NCBI GenBank assembly: GCA_011390885.1
Contig: JAABRO010000061.1
Span: forward strand, 62,001 to 126,000
Direction of reading: 5' to 3'
Length of the DNA stretch: 64,000 bases
Origin: Gemmatimonas sp.
Lineage (GTDB): Bacteria; Gemmatimonadota; Gemmatimonadetes; Gemmatimonadales; Gemmatimonadaceae
A program made the translations under genes and the position numbers. The notes under the pieces are model-generated. The model saw nothing but the letters and a program-made list of their open reading frames with translations, was not told the DNA's origin and did no database searches. Positions within the stretch are counted from its first letter, which is position 1. Each line of letters starts with the position of its first letter. Below, in pieces: positions 45,050-56,198 of the stretch.

Positions 45050-45820
45050 TCAGTGCTGCAACCAGAGCACCAGCGTGCCGCAGGCCGCGTGGCCGCGCAG
45101 GTTGAACTCGGCGGGCGTCGAGGCGGGCGTGTAGTACTCGATGCCGGCGATCATGGACACCTCGAGGCTCCGCAGGTCGAAGAACGGCATGCGCACATTG
45201 GAGGTGTAGCGCAGCATCCCATCGACGATGACGTTCACGTAGCAGGGCACTGCGCGGGCCTGGTCGCGCCCCGAGGCCGCCACGATCATGCCGTTCACAT
45301 CCAGATACCGCAGCCCCGGCACGCGGCCTCGCAGGATCGCCTCGAGCGTGCGCCCGCGCTGGCGCAGCAGCTCCGCGCGCGTGATGAAACGGCCGAAGCC
45401 CAGCACGCGTCGGGCCTCGAACTCCGCGATCGAGAAGTTGCGCGGCGCGTCGAGGTCGGCCTCGGTCAGCACGCTGTCGAGCACCGGCGGTAGCAGGTCG
45501 AGGTCCACGTCGAGTTCGAGCGGCGATCCGGCGGTGAGTGGCACGGTGGCTTGGGCCGGTGCGTAGCCCACCGCCCGGACCACCAGCACCTGGGTCCCGA
45601 CGCGCAGGCGACCGAGCATGAACTGGCCCAACGAATCCGAGCGCGTCTCGCGCGCCTGCGATGGCAGTGACACCGTGGCGCTCGCGATGGGCTGTCCGGT
45701 TGCGGCGCTACGCACGCGCCCGCGCAGGCTCGCGTCCTGCGCGTCGAGCACGTTCGGCAGGCCAAGCAGCGCGCACACGGCCATCCACCTCGCGGTGGAC
45801 CGCTGCGCCGGTCGCGCCAC
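45050..45820 (-). CDS. secreted carboxypeptidase-regulatory/TonB-plug protein without barrel
   Basis: A 256-residue exported protein. After a signal peptide ending LPNVLDAQD, residues ~30-105 are a carboxypeptidase-regulatory-like Ig domain (LRGRVRSAATGQPIASATV, SDSLGQFMLGRLRVG). The rest resembles a TonB-receptor plug: FEARRVLGFGRFITRAELL, RVPGLRYLDVNG, AVPCYVNVIVDGM, and it stops at ACGTLVLWLQH, where a barrel would begin. The paralogue at 45835 has the same layout. GTG 45820 is taken as start, 15 bp after the upstream stop; ATG 45784 is possible. Confidence 0.75.
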   Translation of the reverse strand: MARPAQRSTARWMAVCALLGLPNVLDAQDASLRGRVRSAATGQPIASATVSLPSQARETRSDSLGQFMLGRLRVGTQVLVVRAVGYAPAQATVPLTAGSPLELDVDLDLLPPVLDSVLTEADLDAPRNFSIAEFEARRVLGFGRFITRAELLRQRGRTLEAILRGRVPGLRYLDVNGMIVAASGRDQARAVPCYVNVIVDGMLRYTSNVRMPFFDLRSLEVSMIAGIEYYTPASTPAEFNLRGHAACGTLVLWLQH

Positions 45821-45834
45821 GCGCCCGTGATCGG

Positions 45835-46572
45835 CTACTTCGTCCACAGGATCACCGTGCCGCACCAGGCGCCGCTCTCGCGCTTTCCGGTGCCGCGGTG
45901 CTGCATCGGCACCGTGGACGTCGTGTGGAACTCGAGGCCCAGGATGTCGGTGGCCTGGAAGGCGCCGAGCGTGACTTCCTGCTCCATGCCATTCACGATC
46001 AGCTGCGGACGGCACGGCCTCCCGAGCCTGACCACCTGGATCGTCTCGTCGGACCCGCGTCCGACCACGCGTACACCCGGGATGCGCGCCGCCACGAGCA
46101 GCGCGATGCTGCGTCCCTCGTTCGCTTCGAAGACGTCGCGGGTGATGAACCGACCGAAGCCCTCGGCTCGGCGCTGTTCGAACTCCCGGAGGCGCCACGC
46201 GAGGGCGGCCGACACGCTCGCGCTTGTCCGCACGGTGGCGAGCCGCGTCATCGTGCTGCCCATTTCCATTTCGATCTCGAGCGTGTCGTGCACGCCGAAC
46301 GGCAGTCGTGAGGTCAGCAGGTCGTGTCCGATGGCGCGGACGGTGAGCACGTGTTCGCCACCCGGAATGCCGGTCAGGCGGAAGCGCCCCGAGGAATCGG
46401 TGCGCGCAGCCATGCCGAGCACGGGCAGCTCGACGAGGGCAAATGGGACTGGAGTCCCGACGGAATCGGCCAGCACGCGCCCCGTCAGCACGGCGGACTG
46501 TGCCGGCGCGACGAGCGGGAGCCCCATCAGGCCGAGGATGGCGAGAAACCCAGCGCGTGACTCTGTGCGCAT
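45835..46572 (-). CDS. secreted carboxypeptidase-regulatory/TonB-plug protein without barrel (paralogue)
   Basis: A 245-residue exported protein, signal peptide AGFLAILGLMGLPLVAPAQS. The Ig-like domain is LTGRVLADSVGTPVPFALV and SSGRFRLTGIPGGEHVL. The plug-like half shares with its neighbour FEQRRAEGFGRFITRDVFE, ARIPGVRV, RPCRPQLIVNGM and a terminal WCGTVILWTK. Two Cys at the same relative positions in both proteins suggest a disulphide. Tandem duplication is the simplest origin. The function is unknown. Confidence 0.75.
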   Translation of the reverse strand: MRTESRAGFLAILGLMGLPLVAPAQSAVLTGRVLADSVGTPVPFALVELPVLGMAARTDSSGRFRLTGIPGGEHVLTVRAIGHDLLTSRLPFGVHDTLEIEMEMGSTMTRLATVRTSASVSAALAWRLREFEQRRAEGFGRFITRDVFEANEGRSIALLVAARIPGVRVVGRGSDETIQVVRLGRPCRPQLIVNGMEQEVTLGAFQATDILGLEFHTTSTVPMQHRGTGKRESGAWCGTVILWTK

Positions 46573-46603
46573 CGATGGCTGCTCCAGTCGGACTCCGGTT
46601 GAC

Positions 46604-46636
46604 ACGGCCCCGGCACGCATCGCGCACCGGGGCCGT
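46604..46636. terminator. hairpin downstream of aconitase
   Basis: ACGGCCCCGG (46604-46613) and CCGGGGCCGT (46627-46636) form a perfect 10-bp stem 24 bp beyond the aconitase stop on the minus strand. It would end the aconitase mRNA and isolate the downstream plug gene. Confidence 0.65.
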
Positions 46637-46659
46637 CGCACAGCGCTACCTGCTGACGC

Positions 46660-49428
<2,769 letters not shown>

Positions 49429-49742
49429 GTGGCACGGGGAGTGCGGCGCAGGGCATCCTTCGGATGGCCGCTGCGATGTCCGGAATGGAGCCACTCGCCG
49501 CCCGGACCGGGCTGCACCCTCGCAGGGCGTGCGCCCGCGGTCGCGACGAGGCTACGTGAAATGTGCCACCGTGCGCGGATGGGGGCTACGTGAGCCGGGG
49601 GCAGCCCCCCCCGAGGACCGTTTACCGTGTACCGTGGCCGAGGACCGCGTCGGAGGCTGGCTGCCGAGGGAGCGGTGCTGGTCTGCCGCCATCACCCGGT
49701 GGTCGGCGACGGTAGACGGTACACAGTGAACGGTGGGGTTGA
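49429..49742. other. 314-bp intergenic stretch
   Basis: No gene was recognised here. The upstream half (next to acnA) is GC-rich without clear structure; the other half holds a heptamer-repeat element described separately. Confidence 0.5.
49617..49734. repeat. 118-bp element bounded by inverted heptamer repeats
   Basis: The left end ACCGTTTACCGTGTACCGT (49617-49635) is made of ACCGTNN heptamers. The right end ACGGTACACAGTGAACGGT (49716-49734) is its imperfect inverse (17 of 19 positions match) and is preceded by another ACGGTNN unit. It could be a MITE-like or STRR-like mobile or structural element. Copy number cannot be judged from one window. Confidence 0.6.
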
Positions 49743-50885
49743 TCAGGCCACCCGGACCGCCGTGTCCTCCTCCCGGTCCGCGGCGACCTGACGCTCCGTC
49801 ACCCCGATCGCCGCCGTCGGGCACTGCCGCACGAACGCGCCGTCGGCCGGACTCCATTCGAGGCTCGGGTTGGGCGCGAAGGCCCGACCGGCTGCGTCCA
49901 TGGCCATGACGTGCGGGGCGACCGCCACGCAGAGGCCGCACCCGGTGCAGCGGTCGCGATCCACCGACACCGCCACCGGGCGGCGCGGGTACACGCCGCC
50001 GTGTGCGCCGAGCACCGTGTCGAGGTCATCGAGCGCGATCCGCATGGCCTCGTAGCCGGCGCGCAGCAGCTCCGCGGTGTGGTGAAAGCTGAACCACGAC
50101 ACATGCGACACCTTGGGACGCACGAGCAGCATGGGCGGGCCGTGCCAGCGCTCGAGCATGCGTGACTGCAGCGTGTGCATCATGATGGTCGCGGCGCGCA
50201 TGTACACCGACGCGAACCCCTGCTCGCCCACCCCTTCCGCGGACGGCACGTCGGCAATGCCCACGTCCACCGCGATGACGGCATCGGCGCCGAGCGCCGC
50301 GATGGCCACAGGGAGGTTGTCGGCGGTGCCACCGTCAATGCAGGGGCGGCCGCCCACGTAGCCCGGCGGGAAGAAGCCGGGGAGCGCGCAGGAGGCGTAC
50401 ACGGCGTCCCGAATGGACACGTCGCGCAGCCCGGGCGTGCCCCACACCACTTCGACGCCCCGTTCCACGTCCACCGCGGTCACGAGCAGGCGGGTGCGCA
50501 ACTCCTCGAACGTCCCTTCGGGCACGATGTGATCGCACAGCGCGCGCAGCGGCGACTCGAGATAGATGGAGCGCGACTGCATGCGGTCGAGCAGCATGCC
50601 CATGTGGTTGATGCGGAAGAGGTCCTTGCGCCGCAACGCGAGCGCGCGCTCCGCCATCGTCTCCACGTCCATCCCGCCGGCGGCGGCGGAGGCGATCAGC
50701 GCCCCGATGCTCGAGCCGGCGAACACGCGCGGCACGACGCCCCGCTCGGCGAGCGCGCGCAGCGCCCCGATGTGGGCGAATCCCTTGAGGGCACCACCGC
50801 CCAGTACCAGCGCGATGCGCGGCTGGCCGTGCGCGGGCGTGCCGTGGGACAGGGTGCCGTGCGCGGGGGAGGGGCGGTCGGTCAT
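49743..50885 (-). CDS. patatin-like phospholipase fused to a 4Fe-4S ferredoxin domain
   Basis: A 380-residue protein. Residues ~20-250 are a patatin domain: LVLGGGALKGFAHIGALRAL (oxyanion loop), VFAGSSIGALIAS (GxSxG nucleophile Ser) and CIDGGTADNLPV (catalytic Asp). A linker leads to a C-terminal ferredoxin: RDRCTGCGLCVAVAPHVM plus a distant Cys in FVRQCPTAAI, enough to hold one [4Fe-4S] cluster. The fusion may make lipid hydrolysis redox-sensitive, or couple it to an electron carrier. It is divergent from the response regulator gene. Confidence 0.88.
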   Translation of the reverse strand: MTDRPSPAHGTLSHGTPAHGQPRIALVLGGGALKGFAHIGALRALAERGVVPRVFAGSSIGALIASAAAGGMDVETMAERALALRRKDLFRINHMGMLLDRMQSRSIYLESPLRALCDHIVPEGTFEELRTRLLVTAVDVERGVEVVWGTPGLRDVSIRDAVYASCALPGFFPPGYVGGRPCIDGGTADNLPVAIAALGADAVIAVDVGIADVPSAEGVGEQGFASVYMRAATIMMHTLQSRMLERWHGPPMLLVRPKVSHVSWFSFHHTAELLRAGYEAMRIALDDLDTVLGAHGGVYPRRPVAVSVDRDRCTGCGLCVAVAPHVMAMDAAGRAFAPNPSLEWSPADGAFVRQCPTAAIGVTERQVAADREEDTAVRVA

Positions 50886-50907
50886 GCCGAGGGGGGCGTG
50901 GGGCGCG

Positions 50908-50919
50908 TAGATTGCGGCA
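50908..50919 (+). promoter_or_regulatory. -10 hexamer for leaderless response regulator gene
   Basis: TAGATT (50908-50913) and a six-base spacer precede ATG 50920. No ribosome binding site is present. Confidence 0.55.
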
Positions 50920-51627
50920 ATGCGAATCCTCCTCGTGGAAGATGACACGACGCTGCGGGAGACGGTCGCGGCCTACCTGCGGGCCAGCGGTTTTGCCGTG
51001 GACGCCGTGGGTACGGGGAAGATGGCGCTTGTGCAGGCTGCCGTCAGCCCGTGCGATGCGGTGGTGCTCGATGTGCGCCTCCCGGACATCGATGGCTTCG
51101 CCGTGTGCCGCGCGCTGCGGGCCCGACCGGAGTCGCCGCGCATTCTCATGGCCACGGCCCGCGACGCCGTGCAGGACCGCATCGCCGGGCTCGACGAGGG
51201 CGCCGACGACTACCTGGTCAAGCCCTACGCGCTGGGCGAGCTCGTGGCGCGGCTGCGCGCGCTGCTCCGGCGGCCGGCCGAAACACTCCCCCCGCGGCTC
51301 GAGGTGGCGGACCTCTCGCTCGACGTGGCCACGCGGACGGCGACGCGCGGCGAGCGCCCGATCGCGCTCACGACCAAGGAGTTCGCGGTGCTCGAGGTGC
51401 TCATGCGCCACGCCGGCGAGGTGGTCACGCGTGAGCGCCTGAGCCGGCACGCCTGGGACGACAACTTCGATCCGGTCAGCAACGTGATCGACGTGTACAT
51501 CGCACGCCTGCGCCGCAAGGTGGACGCCGACGGCGAGCCGCCGCTGCTCGAAACGGTGCGCGGCGCCGGCTACCGGCTGGGCGCCGTGTCCGGATACGGG
51601 GAGCGCGCCGCGGCGGCGCGCGCATGA
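50920..51627 (+). CDS. OmpR/PhoB-family response regulator
   Basis: A 235-residue DNA-binding regulator. The receiver domain has MRILLVEDDTTLRETV (acidic pocket), VVLDVRLPDIDGF (phosphoacceptor Asp, about residue 51), ATARD and YLVKPYALGELVARLRALL (Lys). The C-terminal winged helix (LTTKEFAVLEVLMRHAGEVVTRERL, SNVIDVYIARLRRKV, TVRGAGYRLG) is of the PhoB type. Its stop abuts the kinase GTG, so it pairs with that kinase. The metal-efflux operon 2 kb downstream is the likeliest target. Confidence 0.96.
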   Translation: MRILLVEDDTTLRETVAAYLRASGFAVDAVGTGKMALVQAAVSPCDAVVLDVRLPDIDGFAVCRALRARPESPRILMATARDAVQDRIAGLDEGADDYLVKPYALGELVARLRALLRRPAETLPPRLEVADLSLDVATRTATRGERPIALTTKEFAVLEVLMRHAGEVVTRERLSRHAWDDNFDPVSNVIDVYIARLRRKVDADGEPPLLETVRGAGYRLGAVSGYGERAAAARA

Positions 51628-53094
51628 GTGGCACGTGAGCGTCGCGTGAGTCCGGCCACGGTCACCAAGCCGCGCCTTCGCACGCGGCTCATCGCGTGGT
51701 ACGCCGGCACGCTGTGCGCGGTGCTGCTGATCGGCGCCGGCACGATGCGCTATGCCATGCAACGTTCGCTCGATCGCGCGCATGCGGAATCGCTCGAGGC
51801 GTCGGTCGCGCTCTTCCGGCAGTTCTTTCGCGTGGAGATCGCCGAGTACCGCTCGGTGGAGGCTACGCTCGCGCACATCGCCGGTGAGCTGGTGTTCGAG
51901 GATCGCGTGATCGACGTGCATCGGCCCGATGGCTCGCTGTTCGTGGTGCCCGGCGCGGCCGCGACGCACGCGTATCCGGCGCTGCGACCGCCCGTGCGCG
52001 AGCTGCTGGCGCCGCTCGATCCGGAGCTCGCGCCGGGGTGGACGGTCGAAGTGCACGGCAGTGCGGCTACGCTCGAGGCGGCGTCGCGCCGGCTCGACTG
52101 GTGGCTGCTGGGCGGGATTCCGCTGGTGGTGGCGGCGGCGGCGCTCCTGGGATGGTGGCTGGCCGGGCGCGCACTGCGTCCGATCGGCTCGCTCGCGTCG
52201 CAGGTGCGCGCGCTCGACACGGCGCCGGGAGCGCGGCTGGCGATGCCCGACACCACCGACGAACTGGGGCGACTCGGCAGCAGCTTCAACATGCTGCTCG
52301 ACCGGCTCGACGACACGCTGGCGCAGCAGCGCCGGTTTCTTGCGGACGCTGCGCACGAGTTGCGCACGCCGATCGCGCGCCTGCGAAGCCGCGTGGAACT
52401 CGGGCGCCTCTCGCTCGATCGGGAGGACGTGCACGCGGACGCCGAGGCGGTGCGCCGCGAAGCCAGCGGCACGCTCGCGGCACTCGACGGCGAGTTGCAG
52501 AACACATCCGACGTGGTGCAGGGATTGCTCGCGCTGGCGCGCGCCGATGCCGACGCGGAGCCGTCGGCGTTGGCGGAGGGGTATCTCGACGACGTGTTCT
52601 CGGACGAACTCGCGCACTGGCGGGAGACGGCTGACGCCGCCGGCGTGCGCGTGGCACTGGGGCGCTTCGAGGAGGTGCGCGCCCACTTCGACGCGACGCT
52701 GCTGCGCCGCCTGCTGGCGCTGCTGCTCGACAACGCGGTGCGCTATTCGGCGTCGGGTACCACCGTGACGGTGCATCTGGTGCCGGCTGGCAACGAGGCG
52801 GTGCTCACGGTGGAGGACGAGGGCATCGGCATCGCGCCGGCGGACCGGGACGCGGTGTTCGCGCGCTTCCATCGCGCCGAGAACGCGCGCGCGCACCGTG
52901 CGGACGGCAGCGGGCTCGGACTCGCGCTGGCCCGCTGGATCGTGCAGCGGCACGGCGGCACGATCGAGGCGGCGTCACGCGCCGATGGCGGCCCCGGCGT
53001 CGCGTTCGTGGTCCGGCTGCCCGTCGTCGCGGCGCGCGCCGACGCGCCCGCCGACGTTGGCGATGCGGTCGGCCGCCTGCCACGCGCTTCGTAG
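51628..53094 (+). CDS. sensor histidine kinase
   Basis: A 488-residue membrane kinase. TM1 is RTRLIAWYAGTLCAVLLIGAG; a ~120-residue periplasmic domain follows; TM2 is LLGGIPLVVAAAALLGWWLA. HAMP begins RALRPIGSLASQV. The dimerisation box FLADAAHELRTPIARLRSRV has the phospho-His; the ATPase domain has LLALLLDNAVRYS (N box), VEDEGIGIAP (G1), FHRAENARAHRADGSGLGLALA (F/G2). Layout matches heavy-metal sensors such as CusS but no His/Met-rich loop is seen. The 3' end overlaps an antisense gene by 120 bp. Confidence 0.94.
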   Translation: MARERRVSPATVTKPRLRTRLIAWYAGTLCAVLLIGAGTMRYAMQRSLDRAHAESLEASVALFRQFFRVEIAEYRSVEATLAHIAGELVFEDRVIDVHRPDGSLFVVPGAAATHAYPALRPPVRELLAPLDPELAPGWTVEVHGSAATLEAASRRLDWWLLGGIPLVVAAAALLGWWLAGRALRPIGSLASQVRALDTAPGARLAMPDTTDELGRLGSSFNMLLDRLDDTLAQQRRFLADAAHELRTPIARLRSRVELGRLSLDREDVHADAEAVRREASGTLAALDGELQNTSDVVQGLLALARADADAEPSALAEGYLDDVFSDELAHWRETADAAGVRVALGRFEEVRAHFDATLLRRLLALLLDNAVRYSASGTTVTVHLVPAGNEAVLTVEDEGIGIAPADRDAVFARFHRAENARAHRADGSGLGLALARWIVQRHGGTIEAASRADGGPGVAFVVRLPVVAARADAPADVGDAVGRLPRAS

Positions 53095-53376
53095 CTGCGT
53101 GAGGGTGTGCGCGGCGCCGAGGTAGTCGCCGCTCAGCACCGCCCGTTCGCAATAGGCGTAGAGCCCGTCGATGCTGGCGGCGGCCGGTGTGTCGCAGGGA
53201 TGCGCGGCGCGGAGCGTGGCGATGTGGCGGTACGCGGCGCGCGCCTCACGCGCCCGGCACGCGACGATGGCCAGGTCGTAGGCGTGCAGCAGGCGCGCCA
53301 GGGGCGCCAGATCGTGGGCGGACGGCTCGTGGCACGTGGCGGCGCGCGACGGGGGCGCGTAGTCGGGCATGGGCAT
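52975..53376 (-). CDS. small helical protein resembling FliS (tentative)
   Basis: A 133-residue protein. The middle part (LARLLHAYDLAIVACRAREARAAYRHIATL ... IDGLYAYCERAVLSGDYLGAAHTLTQLRSAWQAA) has the helix pattern of the flagellin chaperone FliS, including the LYxY and LrxAW positions. No other flagellar gene is nearby. The last ~40 codons lie antisense to the kinase gene. The start is one of two ATGs (53376 or 53370). The resemblance is a visual judgement and may be wrong. Confidence 0.45.
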   Translation of the reverse strand: MPMPDYAPPSRAATCHEPSAHDLAPLARLLHAYDLAIVACRAREARAAYRHIATLRAAHPCDTPAAASIDGLYAYCERAVLSGDYLGAAHTLTQLRSAWQAADRIANVGGRVGARRDDGQPDHERDAGAAIGA

Positions 53377-53637
53377 GGCAGTGAGGGGCTGGTCGAGTCA
53401 GCCGTCCTGAACAGCGAGGCGGGCAGGGCGCGATGCCCTGTGTCTGTGTCATCGGCTCCGAGCGCCCGGGACTTGAGCGGCGAGCGTGACGCGCCGCACA
53501 CGATGGGCGTCCGGCGCGCGGCCGCGGCGAGTCCGTTCGGCGACGCCTGAGGCCGCTCGCCGGCACCGGCGCCGCGTTGATACGGCGTTCCTGCGGTGTT
53601 CATCGCGCGTTCATGTACGCGGCCTAGGTTGATCTGC
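53377..53637. other. 261-bp intergenic stretch
   Basis: No gene was found. Only the promoter next to the TolC-like gene (TAGGTT, 53625-53630) is recognised. Confidence 0.4.
53625..53637 (+). promoter_or_regulatory. -10 hexamer for leaderless TolC-like gene
   Basis: TAGGTT (53625-53630) and GATCTGC precede ATG 53638. Spacing is seven bases; no ribosome site is present. Confidence 0.55.
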
Positions 53638-54978
53638 ATGGACGGAACGAACGACTCTCGAGACGGTGCGACATGGCGTGCGGGTACGGGGTGGCGCGCC
53701 GCGATCGGCCGGCCGGCCCGGCGTGTGGCGCTCGCGGCAGGGCTCCTGCTCGGCGCGGTCCCCTCGCTGTGGGCGCAGGACCGGACACCGGCGCAGGCGC
53801 CGCTCACGCTGCGGGACGCACTGCGTCTGGCGGCCGATCGCTCCCCGCTGCTCGCCCAGACCGACGCGCGCTTCGGTGTGGCGCGTGGCGAGCTGCGCAC
53901 GCTTGGCCAGTGGCCCAATCCCACGCTCGAGTACCGCCGCGAGAACCTCGGCGCACCGATCGATCCGGACGAGTTCTTCACAGCCTACATCCCGATCGAC
54001 GTCACGGGGCGGCGCGTGCAGCTCGCGCGCGCGACGCGTCGCGGCGATGCGCGCCTGCAGGCGGAGCTCGCGGCGGCACGGCGCGACGGGGAGCTGGAGA
54101 TCGCGAGCCGCTGGATCGAGGCCGTGCTCGCCGCCGACCTGCGCGCCACGCTGGCGGCGCAGCACGCGGCGATCGCCGACATCGCGCGGCTCGAGGGGAT
54201 CCGGGCCGCGGAGGGCGTGACCTCCGAGGCCTCGGCGCTGCGCACGCGCGTGGAAGCCGATCGACTTGCGCACCAGCTCGCGCTCGCCGAGTCGCGCGCG
54301 CTGCGGGCGCGTCACGTGCTGGCGACTCGGCTCGGCGTGCCGGCTGACTCGCTGCCGCCGCTGCCATCGCTGCTCGACACGCCGGTGACGACGCCCGATG
54401 CGGCGCTCGCGGCGCTCAGCGACACCGAACTGCTGGCGCGCGCGCGGCGCGATCGCGAGGAACTGCGCGCGGCCACGCTGGCGCGCGAGGAGGCGGCGCT
54501 CCGGCGGCGCGTGGAGCGCGGCGGCGTGCTCGGCGACTGGCAGCTGCAGGGGGGCAGCAAGCTCACCGGCGGCTTCATGTCGGGGCAGGTGGGGCTCGCC
54601 GTGCCGATGCCGCTCTTCAATCGCAATGCCGGGGCGCGCGAGCGCGCTGCGAGCGTCGAGCGTGAGGCGGACGCGTCCTGGCGCGCCGCGATGCTGGCCG
54701 TGACGGGTGAGGTGGTCGCTGCGGCCGATCAGCTGCGCCGCCTCGAAGCACTCGGCGCGCGGCTGTCGGTGACCCCCGCCGATGGCGAGACGATCGCGGC
54801 GAGTGCGCGCGTGGCCTGGACGGAAGGCGAGATGACGCTGCTCGAACTGCTCGATGCCCAGCGCGCGGCGGCCGACGCCCGCGCCACGGCGCAACAATAC
54901 CGTGCCGACCTGCTGCTCGCCCGGCTCACGCTGGCGCGCGCGGTCGGTGCTCCCCTGTTCGATGGAGGTACGCCGTGA
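53638..54978 (+). CDS. TolC/CusC-family outer-membrane factor
   Basis: A 446-residue outer-membrane channel subunit. A signal ends near PSLWAQD. The two TolC repeats are visible: LTLRDALRLAADRSPLLAQTDARFGVARGELR opening the first and AALAALSDTELLARARRDREELRAATLAREEA the second, with YRRENLGAPIDPDEFFTAYIP-type strands and PMPLFNRNAGARERAASVERE before the last helices. The GELxTLGQWPNPTLEY block is typical of CzcC/CusC metal channels. It is first in a three-gene efflux operon and seems leaderless. Confidence 0.92.
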   Translation: MDGTNDSRDGATWRAGTGWRAAIGRPARRVALAAGLLLGAVPSLWAQDRTPAQAPLTLRDALRLAADRSPLLAQTDARFGVARGELRTLGQWPNPTLEYRRENLGAPIDPDEFFTAYIPIDVTGRRVQLARATRRGDARLQAELAAARRDGELEIASRWIEAVLAADLRATLAAQHAAIADIARLEGIRAAEGVTSEASALRTRVEADRLAHQLALAESRALRARHVLATRLGVPADSLPPLPSLLDTPVTTPDAALAALSDTELLARARRDREELRAATLAREEAALRRRVERGGVLGDWQLQGGSKLTGGFMSGQVGLAVPMPLFNRNAGARERAASVEREADASWRAAMLAVTGEVVAAADQLRRLEALGARLSVTPADGETIAASARVAWTEGEMTLLELLDAQRAAADARATAQQYRADLLLARLTLARAVGAPLFDGGTP

Positions 54979-56198
54979 TCGCTCGCGGACCCGCGTTCCT
55001 GCGCCGCGTGCGCATCGTGTCATTCCTCGGCGTGAGCGGGCTGCTCGTCGCGTGCGGTGCGGACCCCGAAGTCGTCGCGGACGTCGAGGCGGCCGCGCCC
55101 GACACCGCGCTGCTCGGAGCCGAGTCGGTGGCGATCGCCGGCTTCACGCTCGACACCGCGCGGCGCATTCCCTGGAGCGCCAGCACGAGCGCACCGGCGC
55201 GTCTCGTGCTCGACCCCACCCGGCACCAGACGCTCGGCTCCATCACCGAGGGGCGCGTGACGCGCGTGCTGGTGCGCGAGGGCGATGCCGTGCGACCGGG
55301 ACAGATCCTGGTGGCGATTCACAGCCATGAGATCATGGATGCGCGCAGCGGGCTCGTGAGCGCCGAGTCGCAGCAGCGCACCGCGAAGGCGGAGCGCGAC
55401 GCAGCGGACGTCGCGCTCGGACGCGCCGAGCGCCTGCTCGCGGCCAAGGCGGTGGGGCAGGCGGAGGTGGATCGCGCGCGGGTGGCGATGACGAGCGCGG
55501 TGTCCCGTCTCGCTGAGGCGGATGCCGAGCTGGTGCGCGCGACGGGACTCGTGGAACACCTGCTGGGCGACGGCCCGCTGCCGGCGGAGCTCGATCCGCA
55601 CGAGGTGCTCATTCGCGCGCCGATCTCGGGTGTGGTCATCGAGCGCACGGTGGTGCCGGGCACGGTGGTGCTGCCGGGGCAGCCGCTCCTGGCCGTGGCC
55701 GACCCGCGCGCGCTGCAGCTCGAGGTGCGCCTCAGCGACCGGCAGGTGAGCGACGTGACGGTCGGCAGCCGCCTCACGTTCACCCTCGTGGGTGATGCGA
55801 GCGGAACGACGGGCACGGCGGTCGTGCGTCGTGTGACGCCGGTGGTCGACGGTGCGACGCGCACGACCATGGCCATGGCGGAGCTGCTGACGCGGCCGGA
55901 CGGCACGCGCGCGGAGCGCTTCGCGAACGCGCGCATCGCGGGCGTCGCCGCCGATGATGCGCTCGTGGTGCCGTTGGCGGCGGTGCAGGCGCTCGCCGGC
56001 GACACGATCGTGATCGTGGCCGAGCAGCGCGGAGAGGGGCTGCACATCGCGGCGGTGCCCGTGCGGGTGGGGCGCCGCGACGCTGATCATGCGGAGATCG
56101 TGGCGGGACTCGAGGCGGGACGGGTGGTGATTGCGAAGGGCGCGGTGATCGCGCGCGCCGAGCTGCTCAAGCGGCGTGAGGGGGGCGGCGGTGAGTGA
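54975..56198 (+). CDS. heavy-metal RND periplasmic adaptor (CusB/CzcB type)
   Basis: A 407-residue adaptor. The signal has lipobox LLVACGAD. SITEGRVTRVLVREGDAVRPGQILVAI is the first lipoyl half; a helical hairpin (VSAESQQRTAKAERDAADVALGRAERLL) is followed by VLIRAPISGVVIERTVVPGTVV, the second. The beta-barrel and membrane-proximal domains come next, ending VGLEAGRVVIAKG-like. No His-rich N-terminal metal-binding tail is visible. GTG 54975 overlaps the channel stop as GTGA. Confidence 0.92.
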   Translation: MIARGPAFLRRVRIVSFLGVSGLLVACGADPEVVADVEAAAPDTALLGAESVAIAGFTLDTARRIPWSASTSAPARLVLDPTRHQTLGSITEGRVTRVLVREGDAVRPGQILVAIHSHEIMDARSGLVSAESQQRTAKAERDAADVALGRAERLLAAKAVGQAEVDRARVAMTSAVSRLAEADAELVRATGLVEHLLGDGPLPAELDPHEVLIRAPISGVVIERTVVPGTVVLPGQPLLAVADPRALQLEVRLSDRQVSDVTVGSRLTFTLVGDASGTTGTAVVRRVTPVVDGATRTTMAMAELLTRPDGTRAERFANARIAGVAADDALVVPLAAVQALAGDTIVIVAEQRGEGLHIAAVPVRVGRRDADHAEIVAGLEAGRVVIAKGAVIARAELLKRREGGGGE

